Position numbers and translations under genes: made by a program. The notes beneath the pieces were generated by a model, which searched no databases, was not told the DNA's origin, and was given only the letters and a program-made list of their open reading frames with translations. Below, one piece after another: positions 1-6,730 of a DNA stretch of 8,466 nucleotides. Position 1 is the stretch's first letter. Every line of letters starts with the position of its first letter. Source of the DNA: Coriobacteriales bacterium. GTDB taxonomy: Bacteria; Actinomycetota; Coriobacteriia; Coriobacteriales; UBA8131. The stretch spans positions 1 to 8,466 of the forward strand of contig JAISPK010000013.1 of NCBI GenBank assembly GCA_031274985.1. The letters are read 5' to 3'.

Positions 1-2256
1 GGCCGCCGTGTATTCGGAATAGGTGGAGTACTGGTAGATATTGAGCTTGGAGCCACCGGTAACATTGAGGTTGCCACCCCTTACTTGTTGGAGGACTACC
101 GGCATGCCCGCTGTCGCCCGCATGCTGCGGACGTTGAGGGTGGATCCGTTCAAAACATCGGTACCGCCGCCGCCGCTGATCATATCGATGATTCCGTTGT
201 AATCGCCGCCGCCGGTGCCAAAGCCTTCAACGTCAAGGGTTGCCCCGTCGAGGACCTGTATCTGCGTCAGGGAAGTGTTTGCATCGCCGGAGTTGGCCCA
301 ACCAATCATGGTGATTGCATTACCGAGATCAGCTCTGACCGTTACATCGGCCCCTGCGTTTACGATAAGGTAAGCTTTGTAACCATTGGTATTAGGTATC
401 AGGGCAATGGTGTCATAGAGCGAAGTGGCTGACCCGGCATTTGAGGTTGAATTTCCCACGAAGGACGCAACCGTTCGTGCGCCAATTATGAGGTTAGCAG
501 AGCCCACAGCCCAACGACTGACAAAGATGTCCACGGTACAGTCTTCGCCAAACCTTACGGTTCCCTGACAGGCCGCTAAGTTATAGCCTGCTGTTGCAGT
601 AACCAGCCCCATAGGCTCGGAGTTACTGGTATCGTTAGCAGTGATCTTAAGATCGCAACCGTCATCGAAGGCAATGGCGGCATTAAGGTGTGACCGGACG
701 GCAACACCGGTTGTTATCTTTATATATACCTTGCTCCCCTTACCAAACAATACGTTACTGGTTGCAGCGCCAACAGAAACGACGCCGTTGAGAGCGCCGG
801 TAATGGAGAGACTGCTGTCTACGCCGGTCTGCATGCCTGCAGGGGTGGTAAGAGCCGTGCCTCCTACCGAGGTAAGGGACAGACTGGCACTCTCACCTAT
901 ATCGGTTTTGCCCGTGAGGGTGATGAGGTCGCTGCCATCGGTTCTGGACACCTCTACCGCTGCGTCTTTTTCCAGGTTCAGGTTGGCTGCGTGGATAGCC
1001 TGATTGCCGCCGGTAGTCTTTGCGATGGTCGCCGTACTTGCGACTCCAAAGGTGACATTACCTCCTGTGTCCAGCCCGTAGCCTGTGGTTACCTTTATGT
1101 TTGCTGTGCTTCCTGCGCCAAATCTGATACTCCCGCCCGTAGCAACAATGCCGCTGACTGTTCCGGTTATGGTGAGCTTGCTGCCTATGCCAAAGTCCGC
1201 TGCGGTTGGAGAGACGAGGGCAACCCCACCGGTTCCGGACAGTGACAGTTGCGAATTCTCGCCGGTAGCCGTCCAGCCCAACAGAGTTATGAGATTGTTT
1301 CCTCCTGTTTTGCTCAGCGAAGCAACGGCCCCGTCCGTCAGACTGAGATTAGTGGCGATTATCTGAGCTACGTTGCGGCTACCGTGCCACGTGACCGTTT
1401 CATCCAGCACAACCAATGCTCCGGCTACGTCAATAAGAGGGCGGCCCGCATTTGCGTTAACAACGTTGGTAAGCGCAATGGTCCAGCCAGCCGAGTTTGC
1501 CGGCGCATTGGTTGCAGCGTTGTAGATCATATAGGTGTTATTGGTACCGCCGCCGGTGATGTTGACGTTTTCAAAGATGAGCCATGCGGGCGAAGCTGCG
1601 GTGCGGTTGCCGAGGGTAAAGGCGTTTGCCGTATTAGCACGGGGACCCAAGTCAATCAGGCAGTGCTTTCCCGTGTCGCTTATTACCCGCAGGTCATTGA
1701 CGCGTGCCGTTGCCGCTGCATTTGCCAGGTCGTTGGCTGCTGCCGTGTCGGTACGGACGATATCGTTCATCAAGACAATCTCAGAAACACCGGCATTATT
1801 GTCCCAGGCAGCTTTAAAGGTAGCCCAGTCGGTTACCTGCACCGAGGAGCCCACCGGCGTGTAGGGAATGCTGAGCGCTTCGATGCCGAAGCTCTCAGGG
1901 TTAGCCCCCTCAGGATCCTGGGGCTCCAGCCCATCATAACCGCTGCCTTCTGCAGCGGGGTCACCGCCAAAGGGGTCACCGCCAGAGGGGTCTCCAGCAA
2001 AGGGGTCACCGCCAAAGGGGTCACCGCCAAAGGGGTCACCGCCAGAAGGTTCTCCCGTACCCTCATCGAGCGCTTCGGATCCTGTGCCAAAAGGCTGGAT
2101 AGAGGTGTCTTCCTGCACCCCCATCGATGCAATGGGGATGAGCGCCACCACCAGTGCAAGCGCAACAAGCAGGGTAAACGCCTTTCGGATAATGCGACCC
2201 TTTTTTACACGGTCTAGACTATCGCTGGCCTTGCCATTCAGTTCTCTCATATTCAT
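1..2256 (-). CDS. Large secreted adhesin-like surface protein, N-terminal 752 residues (runs off the left edge)
   Basis: The minus-strand frame is open from ATG at 2256 to base 1 with no stop, so the gene is partial at its 3' end. AGAGGG at 2272-2267 lies 10 nt before this ATG and favours it over a second ATG two codons later. The N-terminus has a long basic n-region (KKGRIIRK) and a hydrophobic core at about residues 27-43, consistent with a Sec signal peptide. Next come a Gly-Asp-Pro repeat linker (71-100) and a region at about 139-290 (VTDWATFKAAWD..., then EIVLMNDI) resembling the pectate-lyase-like adhesive domain of Gram-positive surface proteins. The rest is Thr/Ser/Gly/Asn-rich beta-repeat sequence, including two related copies of about 100 residues (299-398 and 421-520). 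Cysteines are few. The likely role is a wall- or envelope-attached adhesin or stalk. The anchor would be in the missing C-terminus. The ligand is unknown. Confidence 0.85.
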   Translation of the reverse strand, partial: MNMRELNGKASDSLDRVKKGRIIRKAFTLLVALALVVALIPIASMGVQEDTSIQPFGTGSEALDEGTGEPSGGDPFGGDPFGGDPFAGDPSGGDPFGGDPAAEGSGYDGLEPQDPEGANPESFGIEALSIPYTPVGSSVQVTDWATFKAAWDNNAGVSEIVLMNDIVRTDTAAANDLANAAATARVNDLRVISDTGKHCLIDLGPRANTANAFTLGNRTAASPAWLIFENVNITGGGTNNTYMIYNAATNAPANSAGWTIALTNVVNANAGRPLIDVAGALVVLDETVTWHGSRNVAQIIATNLSLTDGAVASLSKTGGNNLITLLGWTATGENSQLSLSGTGGVALVSPTAADFGIGSKLTITGTVSGIVATGGSIRFGAGSTANIKVTTGYGLDTGGNVTFGVASTATIAKTTGGNQAIHAANLNLEKDAAVEVSRTDGSDLITLTGKTDIGESASLSLTSVGGTALTTPAGMQTGVDSSLSITGALNGVVSVGAATSNVLFGKGSKVYIKITTGVAVRSHLNAAIAFDDGCDLKITANDTSNSEPMGLVTATAGYNLAACQGTVRFGEDCTVDIFVSRWAVGSANLIIGARTVASFVGNSTSNAGSATSLYDTIALIPNTNGYKAYLIVNAGADVTVRADLGNAITMIGWANSGDANTSLTQIQVLDGATLDVEGFGTGGGDYNGIIDMISGGGGTDVLNGSTLNVRSMRATAGMPVVLQQVRGGNLNVTGGSKLNIYQYSTYSEYTAA
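697..1362 (-). repeat. Diverged internal duplication (about 122-residue period) in the adhesin
   Basis: Residues 299-398 and 421-520 are alignable by eye. NLSLTDGAVASLSKTGGNN matches NLNLEKDAAVEVSRTDGSD, both followed by LITL. Further on, SKLTITGTVSGIVATG matches SSLSITGALNGVVSVG, and STANIKVTTG matches SKVYIKITTG. The offset is 122 residues. The copies have diverged strongly at the DNA level, so this is an old domain duplication of a beta-solenoid-like module. The coordinates span both copies and the segment between them. Confidence 0.65.
1957..2046 (-). repeat. Six tandem 15-bp repeats encoding Gly-Asp-Pro-rich linker
   Basis: Six consecutive 15-bp units (plus-strand form GGGGTCACCGCCAAA, with variants ending AGA and one GGGGTCTCCAGCAAA) encode GGDPF-like pentapeptides, residues 71-100 of the adhesin. 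The unit length is a multiple of three, so gain or loss of copies keeps the frame. The linker sits between the signal peptide and the first folded domain. Confidence 0.9.
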
Positions 2257-2281
2257 GTTAACCCAACCCTCTTAAGTCTTT

Positions 2282-2591
2282 GATGCACCACTGCATCTCC
2301 CCGGACATTTCGCCTCTGCATAACACCATTGCAGAGTCCACCACGGTTTTTCCTACTCAGAACACTTGGTAGCGTTGAAGGTCTGCGGTTCCTTTGCGAG
2401 ATTCATCCCCCCCACTGCTACCTGGAGATAAAGAGGTTGCTAAGGGGTGATATGTCACCTCTGTAATGACGAAATGTGTTGTTTTCTTAAGTGATTGCCA
2501 GTGCAAACCAACTTCTACGACTTCTGAACCCCGGCACTCTTTACCCCTTGCTACCCTCAACACCACCAACCATGAGGAGCAACCTCACGGT
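2282..2591 (-). promoter_or_regulatory. Structured 5' leader of the adhesin gene (unassigned)
   Basis: Read on the minus strand, several inverted repeats lie between the presumed promoter and the adhesin start. ACCGTGAGG-TTGCT-CCTCATGGT (2591-2569) makes a 9-bp stem with one G-U pair. GGTGA-CATA-TCACC (2459-2446) competes with a longer-range AGAGGT/ACCTCT pairing (2461-2432). GGTAGC...GCTACC (2422-2368) encloses an inner AAGG/CCTT stem. GATGCA-GTGG-TGCATC (2297-2282) ends 25 nt before the start codon. A leader of about 340 nt with mutually exclusive pairings would fit post-transcriptional control. I could not match it to c-di-GMP, cobalamin, SAM, ydaO or THF riboswitch consensus, so no ligand is proposed. 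Confidence 0.4.
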
Positions 2592-2597
2592 ATATTT

Positions 2598-2615
2598 CTA
2601 TCACATGATAGCATG
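2598..2615 (-). promoter_or_regulatory. Putative extended -10 promoter element of the adhesin gene, with inverted repeat
   Basis: On the minus strand this reads CATGCTATCATGTGATAG. It contains an extended -10 motif, TGC-TATCAT (2613-2605), overlapped by a perfect inverted repeat, CTATCA-TG-TGATAG (2611-2598). No strong -35 lies 17 nt upstream. An alternative pairing is TTGATA (2624-2619) with TAGAAA at an 18-nt spacer. The element matches the one upstream of the sigma gene at 15 of 18 positions. Transcription from here would give a leader of roughly 340 nt. Confidence 0.45.
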
Positions 2616-2654
2616 TTTTATCAATTACTACAGCATATCTGCACTACCGGTCAA

Positions 2655-2696
2655 AAAAGGGGGCTCTTTGCCTTTTGCTGGCTCAAAGCGACCTTT
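2655..2696 (-). terminator. Weak terminator-like hairpin downstream of the VanW-family gene
   Basis: On the minus strand, CTTTGAGCC-AGCAAAA-GGCAAAG forms about seven pairs with a two-base bulge. It is followed by AGCCCCC and then a run of six T. The 7-nt gap before the T-run and the bulge make it a poor intrinsic terminator. It lies about 205 bp past the VanW-family stop, where a terminator separating it from the adhesin would be expected. Confidence 0.3.
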
Positions 2697-2734
2697 GGGG
2701 TAAGGCGGGTTACAAACGAGTAGCAGAGAGCGCT

Positions 2735-2857
2735 GATGGACACGCTCGGGAATTGTTCTTAAAAAGGTTTCTCTGTGAATTTACCCGATGGACACGCCCG
2801 GGTGTTTTGTGTGCAGGAGACCCTCTCCCACCCACCGCTTTGATGGGCACGCTCGGC
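2735..2857. repeat. Three near-identical 16-bp repeats at 52- and 55-bp spacing
   Basis: GATGGACACGCTCGGG (2735-2750), GATGGACACGCCCGGG (2787-2802) and GATGGGCACGCTCGGC (2842-2857) are direct repeats in one orientation. The 36- and 39-bp intervening sequences are unrelated. They sit 120-250 bp upstream of the putative adhesin promoter, at a period near five helical turns, so they could be regulator-binding sites on one DNA face. They are too short and too few to be a CRISPR array. Confidence 0.7.
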
Positions 2858-2900
2858 ACGATTGATTGATCTACCTCTAACGCAACGGAGTGTTAGGCGC

Positions 2901-3797
2901 TTAGCTCCCCAGCAGGTACGTGCTCACGGTCAACGGCTCCTCAAGCTCCAGTGCGTTTGAACGATAGTACTGCCGGTAGGTTATTACCTCACAATACGTA
3001 TCGCCAGCAGAGATGCTATCGCCACCAGCAAATTCCTTGACGTTGCCCGAGGCATCATAATAGCCCAGTATGGTTGAGGTCACGGTAATGACGAGACCTT
3101 CCTCCAGGGGGTGCCCGACAAATCCTACCTTGACGACCTGTCCGTTGGCACTTGCCTTGATGGTAACCGGATAGTCGGTGGTGTTGATGAAGCGCAGATC
3201 ATTGGTGCCACTGGCCACTGCGGCATCAAGACCCAAGGGGGCATAATCAACCGTCTGTGCGTAGGGGTACCGCTCGGTTATCTCCAGGTTTGCACACAGG
3301 GCAGCAATATACAGAGCCGTTGAGACCTGGGAAACGCCGCCGCCGGTTACCTCTCCGGTTGCACTGCCTTCTACCTCAGGTGCATCGAGATAGCCATTGT
3401 CGCTACCAATGTTTCCCAGAGCGCTCAAAAAGGAGAACTCCTCACCTGGCGCAACGACCTGGCCGTCAATAGCAGCGACAGCCAAACTGAGATTCTCGGC
3501 ACGTGCCCCGTTTTCTCCTCCAGAGATAGACTTATATTCGCTGATGACCATTTCTGCTTCATCATACGAAGTAGAGGAGACCGTTCCCACACCGGCTGTG
3601 CCTGAAACAGGAAAACCGTATGCGGAGTCTCCGTAGTAGGAATAATAGCTCTGGTAGTCATCCAGCAGGGCAAAATACGAAGTAGAGATCATCGCCACAA
3701 TCAACACCAGGCAACTAAAAACGAGGGCGATAAGGGGAACCAGCGGATTCTTTAATAAAGAGGGGCTTGGCTTAAAGCTCGGTATTTGCCTGTTCAT
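2901..3797 (-). CDS. Membrane-anchored VanW-family protein
   Basis: 298 residues, ATG at 3797, TAA at 2903-2901. GAAGGT at 3814-3809 lies 11 nt before the start, inside the end of the upstream gene. The stop-to-start gap is 2 nt, so translation is probably coupled. A short N-terminal segment, one hydrophobic helix (about 18-44) and a Tyr/Ser-rich stretch precede a VanW domain at about 101-230. Family hallmarks seen are PGEEFSFLSALG, TGGGVSQVSTALY, LEITERYPYA and FINTTDYPVTIKA. VanW-family proteins occur near vancomycin-resistance genes and widely in Gram-positives, but their biochemistry is not established. No van genes are present here, so this is not evidence of resistance. The usual GGGxCQxST core has Ser156 instead of Cys, and the His residues usual in the R-H-P-H motif are Tyr177 and Tyr179. 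The protein most likely acts outside the membrane. Confidence 0.88.
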   Translation of the reverse strand: MNRQIPSFKPSPSLLKNPLVPLIALVFSCLVLIVAMISTSYFALLDDYQSYYSYYGDSAYGFPVSGTAGVGTVSSTSYDEAEMVISEYKSISGGENGARAENLSLAVAAIDGQVVAPGEEFSFLSALGNIGSDNGYLDAPEVEGSATGEVTGGGVSQVSTALYIAALCANLEITERYPYAQTVDYAPLGLDAAVASGTNDLRFINTTDYPVTIKASANGQVVKVGFVGHPLEEGLVITVTSTILGYYDASGNVKEFAGGDSISAGDTYCEVITYRQYYRSNALELEEPLTVSTYLLGS

Positions 3798-3799
3798 GC

Positions 3800-5209
3800 T
3801 TACTTCTTACCTTCGCCATGGCCAGAGGCTGATAAACGGGTGGCCATCAAGGCAATCTTGTAGCCAACCTGTTTTGCTTTTTCTTTATCGCCGGTCTTCA
3901 AGTACGCGGACACCGCTGCGCTGTATGCGGTCTTCTTCAAGGAGGGGTCATCGGTAACCGATGCCGCTTCTACATAGAGCTTGGCAGCAACCGGCAAGAA
4001 GCCTTTATCGCTCAAGGCCTTGGCCTTGGCAAAACAGGTCTCAAAGTCAAGCTGCTTCATCCTGGGGGCAGGCTCGGGTTCGGGCTCTGGCTCCGGCTCA
4101 GGCTCAAGCAGGGACTCGGCCTGTGATACAAAAATCAGGTTTGCCGGGTCATCAGCTGCTGAGACAAGCTCTGATTCTGAGGTGAAAATTGACCAGGGCT
4201 GCGGGACAGGTTCGAGGTCAGGCTTAAACGAGAAAAGCAGTGTGGAGGCGGACTTAACCAAGGGCTCCGGCTCCTCTTCAAGCTCCGGCTCCTCTTCAAG
4301 CTCCAGCTCAAAGGAGGACTCAGGTTGGAGCTCATCTTCTGGCTCAGAGTCTGTCTCCGGATCAAAGGAGAATAACAACACGGCCTTGGGCTCGGGCTCA
4401 GGTTCGGGTTCGGGCTCCGGCTCGGGTTCGGGCTCCGGCTCGAGCTCGGGTTCGGGCTCCGGCTCGGGTTCGGGTTCGGGCTCCGGCTCGGGCTCAGGCT
4501 CGGGTTCGGGTTCGGGCTCCGGCTCCGGCTCGGGCTCCGGCTCCAACTCCGGTTCCGGTTCGGGCTCGGGTTCGGGCTCGGGTTCGGGCTCGGGCTCGGG
4601 CTCGGGTTCGGGCTCCGGTTCCGGTTCGGGCTCAAGTTCGGGTTCGGGCTCGGGCTCGGGCTTCGGCTCCGGCTCCGGCTCAAACTCAGGTTCAATCTCC
4701 TGAAACACAAAGAAGTCACTCTCCAGCTCGACAGGCTTGGGTTCTTCTGGCGCGGGAGTCTGGGCAACCTCAGAACTCACCTCTGGTGAGGTGTCAAAGG
4801 CAACGGCATCTTGTTTGATGGCAGAGGAATCATACTCGGCAAATTGCCACGAAAACCTGGGGGACTCAATGGCTTCCATCACGCCCCGGTCAAAGTCCAA
4901 CTTCTCGTCAACGGCACTTGCCTTTGCAGGCGCTTTTTTCTTTCGCTCAGGCATCAGGTAGAGATAGATACCTAACGGAACCACTAAGGCAGATATCGCA
5001 AAATAGGGAAATATGTTTCTGACGCCAAAGAGCATGGTGAGCACCAGATGCAATGCCCATATTATGATGAGTGCAATAAAAGAAGCCGAGACAGCACGTC
5101 TTTGTGCTTTTTGCTTACAGAAGTAACGCCTGACAAGCGCCCAGACTATCAGTACTATCAGCAAAGAAACCAAAGCAATGAGCAGACTAAGTAATGCGTT
5201 TTCTGTCAT
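3800..5209 (-). CDS. Three-helix membrane protein with Glu-Pro repeat spacer and C-terminal TPR-like domain
   Basis: 469 residues from ATG at 5209. GGGAG at 5225-5221 lies 11 nt upstream. A GTG at 5251 would add 14 residues and cannot be excluded. Hydrophobic segments lie at about 5-26, 41-62 and 67-86. Basic stretches RRYFCKQKAQRR (27-38) and ERKKKAPAK (88-96) suggest, by the positive-inside rule, that the long C-terminal part is cytoplasmic. It then has an acidic linker, an almost pure Glu-Pro tract (about 171-274), further acidic and Glu-Pro stretches, and a helical C-terminus (about 384-460). That C-terminus reads like two or three TPR-type helical hairpins (AKALSDKGFLPVAAKLYVEAA, then AYSAAVSAYLKTGDKEKAKQVGY). 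I do not recognise a named family. The architecture suggests a membrane scaffold presenting a TPR adaptor on a stiff spacer. It lies between the sigma gene and the coupled VanW-family gene. Confidence 0.85.
   Translation of the reverse strand: MTENALLSLLIALVSLLIVLIVWALVRRYFCKQKAQRRAVSASFIALIIIWALHLVLTMLFGVRNIFPYFAISALVVPLGIYLYLMPERKKKAPAKASAVDEKLDFDRGVMEAIESPRFSWQFAEYDSSAIKQDAVAFDTSPEVSSEVAQTPAPEEPKPVELESDFFVFQEIEPEFEPEPEPKPEPEPEPELEPEPEPEPEPEPEPEPEPEPEPEPEPEPELEPEPEPEPEPEPEPEPEPEPEPEPEPEPEPEPELEPEPEPEPEPEPEPEPEPKAVLLFSFDPETDSEPEDELQPESSFELELEEEPELEEEPEPLVKSASTLLFSFKPDLEPVPQPWSIFTSESELVSAADDPANLIFVSQAESLLEPEPEPEPEPEPAPRMKQLDFETCFAKAKALSDKGFLPVAAKLYVEAASVTDDPSLKKTAYSAAVSAYLKTGDKEKAKQVGYKIALMATRLSASGHGEGKK
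4388..4699 (-). repeat. 312-bp hexanucleotide-like tract encoding poly(Glu-Pro)
   Basis: About 104 codons alternate Glu (GAG/GAA) and Pro (CCC/CCG/CCT), interrupted by a few Leu, Phe or Lys codons. On the plus strand this reads as CTCGGG, CTCCGG and TTCGGG variants. Synonymous variation breaks perfect identity, which should limit slippage, but length changes in 6-bp steps would stay in frame. The opposite strand gives a long poly(Gly-Ser) open frame that is an artefact of the repeat. Confidence 0.93.
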
Positions 5210-5286
5210 CTTTTCAAACACTCCCAATCTTGATTTTCCGGTAAAAATCACTTAACGAACAACCACCAGATTTACCACCGCATATA

Positions 5287-5315
5287 ATTGTAGTGAGGGA
5301 CACCAAAATGAGCAA
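5287..5315 (-). promoter_or_regulatory. Putative promoter for the Glu-Pro/TPR gene and VanW-family gene
   Basis: On the minus strand, TTGCTC (5315-5310), a 17-nt spacer and TACAAT (5292-5287) match the vegetative -35/-10 pattern at 4/6 and 5/6 positions. It lies in the 109-bp gap after the sigma gene, about 78 nt before the chosen start at 5209. If real, these two genes can be transcribed independently of the sigma gene. No terminator is evident in the gap, so read-through from the sigma gene is also possible. Confidence 0.42.
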
Positions 5316-5360
5316 GGTGTAAGAGCAACATATTCCCTGATCAGTCCCATAAAACCGCCA

Positions 5361-6575
5361 TTACGGAGCATTATTCTCCTCAATGATGGTGAACTCGCGG
5401 GATGCAACCCCTGTTTCTCCTTTTTCGTTTGATATCGTCCACTCTATCTGATAATTACCAGCCGGCAACGAGCCAAAGGTCGTATGACCAACAATCAGCT
5501 CCCTCCCCCGCAAAACTTCTCTGCCCTTTTCATCCCTGATGAGCCACTCCACGGGGAATCCTTCGCTCAACACGATCTCTGCAAATACCGGATTATAGGT
5601 TTCTGGATAAGCAGGGTTGTCGTTTGCCATGTTGATACTTACGCTTTGAGGCATAAAGAGGGATTCGCTCACTTCCAACGATGCCACAGCCTTGCTCCCC
5701 CTGTTGGTTTCCAAAGATTCGTGTACATAATGCAGGGCGATTGTTGCCGCACCCAGCACCATCCCTGAAGCCGCAACGCCGGCTACAATTGCCTTATAGG
5801 CAGCGGACGCTGAGACAGCGCCTGCCGTAGTAGCAAGCTGGGGTAATTGCTCGGTAAGGCTGCGCCACAGGATCTCTGCTTTTTCCGGTGAAAGCGCCTG
5901 ATCTACCGCGCCGATGAATCCAGCCGTAAAGAGCGCATCGAGCGAGGTTCCCTTGAAGGTATCGTCGCTTTCAAGGCTGGAGGCTTCGGCAAGTTTATTC
6001 TCATACTCTTCTAACATGAGCTTCATGTTTCTCTTGGCTCTGCTGATATTTGAGCCAACCACGGTTACCGTCGTGTCCATCGCTTCAGCAATGTCCTTGT
6101 AGGATAGATCGTAGTAGTAATAGAGCAGGAGCGTATAGCGCTGCTTTTTGGGGAGCTTGCTGATAAAAAAGCGTACCAGCTCATCACGCTCCTTGGCCTC
6201 AAACACCTGTGGCGGCACTTCGTTTTTGTCGTCAACAAGCAGCTGCTCTACTTCTTCTAACGAAACGTACCTTAGCCTTGCTTCCTTTTGGTTGAACTTG
6301 CTGCACACATTCATGGTCACCCGGTAGAGATAAGAATGAAACGCGTAGGGCGACTTAAGGTTGGCAAGCCCTTTATGCAAAGAAATCAAGACCTGCTGCA
6401 CCGCGTCCTCAACATCGCTTTTGTTGACCAGGGTAGAACACACATTAAAATAAATAGTGTTAAAGAAGATCTGATACAGCTTGGGAAAAGCCTTAGCATC
6501 CCCCCTCATACACTTCCTGATCAAGCGTGCTAAAGTGCGCTTTGATAGATCTCTGCTTCCTCTTTCGTCAGCCAT
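5361..6575 (-). CDS. ECF-type sigma factor fused to a transmembrane helix and beta-rich C-terminal domain
   Basis: 404 residues, ATG at 6575 with an in-frame TGA upstream, TAA at 5363-5361. Sigma region 2 lies at about 20-100 (NKSDVEDAVQQVLISLHKG and the FHSYLYRVTMNVC stretch, the core-binding and -10 recognition part). Region 4 lies at about 131-190 (LPKKQRYTLLLYYYYDLSYK, then DIAEAMDTTVTVVGSNISRA, a helix-turn-helix for the -35). There is no region 3. A linker (191-261) leads to one hydrophobic helix (about 262-284) and a roughly 120-residue tail. Its end (SLPAGNYQIEWTISNEKGE) looks like an Ig-like or carbohydrate-binding beta sandwich. ECF factors are normally about 160-200 residues and soluble, so this is about twice the usual size and should be tethered to the membrane. 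It may sense an envelope signal directly or be freed by proteolysis. No separate anti-sigma gene is seen next to it. The ribosome-binding site is weak (GACGGA). Confidence 0.88.
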   Translation of the reverse strand: MADERGSRDLSKRTLARLIRKCMRGDAKAFPKLYQIFFNTIYFNVCSTLVNKSDVEDAVQQVLISLHKGLANLKSPYAFHSYLYRVTMNVCSKFNQKEARLRYVSLEEVEQLLVDDKNEVPPQVFEAKERDELVRFFISKLPKKQRYTLLLYYYYDLSYKDIAEAMDTTVTVVGSNISRAKRNMKLMLEEYENKLAEASSLESDDTFKGTSLDALFTAGFIGAVDQALSPEKAEILWRSLTEQLPQLATTAGAVSASAAYKAIVAGVAASGMVLGAATIALHYVHESLETNRGSKAVASLEVSESLFMPQSVSINMANDNPAYPETYNPVFAEIVLSEGFPVEWLIRDEKGREVLRGRELIVGHTTFGSLPAGNYQIEWTISNEKGETGVASREFTIIEENNAP

Positions 6576-6712
6576 CGATACTATTCCGTCTTTTAGTAAG
6601 GAGCGTCAAAGCTACTGATTTATTGCTTTTAATTACAATCTTGTTAAAGCTGCGTTCTATTATTTACAACCCCTCCTCTGCCCTGAGCGATTGCCTACCC
6701 AATCTCTCACTT

Positions 6713-6730
6713 CGATAACATCATAGCATG
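6713..6730 (-). promoter_or_regulatory. Putative extended -10 promoter element of the sigma-factor gene
   Basis: On the minus strand, CATGCTATGATGTTATCG contains the extended -10 TGC-TATGAT (6728-6720), about 140 nt before the sigma-gene ATG. The hexamer at the normal -35 distance is poor. TTGACG lies 22 nt upstream of TATGAT, too far for a standard promoter. The element is 15/18 identical, and in the same orientation, to the one upstream of the adhesin gene (2598-2615), which suggests a common promoter class or regulator. Confidence 0.45.

Larger units (their letters stand above)
2257..2900. other. 644-bp non-coding region between the VanW-family gene and the adhesin gene
   Basis: I find no convincing gene here. 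Short open frames exist on both strands but have no ribosome-binding site or recognisable protein. From right to left the region holds three copies of a 16-bp repeat (2735-2857), a weak hairpin with a T-tract (2655-2696), a promoter-like element (2598-2615) and a chain of hairpins (2282-2591) leading to the adhesin start. Each is listed separately. Confidence 0.7.

Noticed and set aside
1249..2217. Plus-strand open frame of about 320 codons over the adhesin
   Set aside because: It lies antisense to a continuous 752-codon frame with signal peptide and recognisable adhesin modules. Its product looks like compositionally random Arg/Cys/Val-rich sequence.
2357..2569. Minus-strand 70-codon frame in the adhesin leader, as a possible leader peptide
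   Set aside because: It has no convincing ribosome-binding site and overlaps the inverted repeats, which explain the sequence better as RNA structure.
2735..2857. CRISPR array reading of the three 16-bp repeats
   Set aside because: Repeats are too short, only three copies exist, spacing is uneven and there are no cas genes.
2901..3797. Vancomycin resistance locus
   Set aside because: Only a VanW-family domain is present. No vanA/H/X/R/S-type genes are nearby, and the family is widespread without resistance.
3981..4703. Long plus-strand open frame rich in alternating Gly and Ser
   Set aside because: It is the exact antisense of the Glu-Pro tract: Glu and Pro codons read backwards give Ser and Gly codons. 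The minus-strand frame has membrane helices, a TPR-like end and a tight coupling to the next gene.
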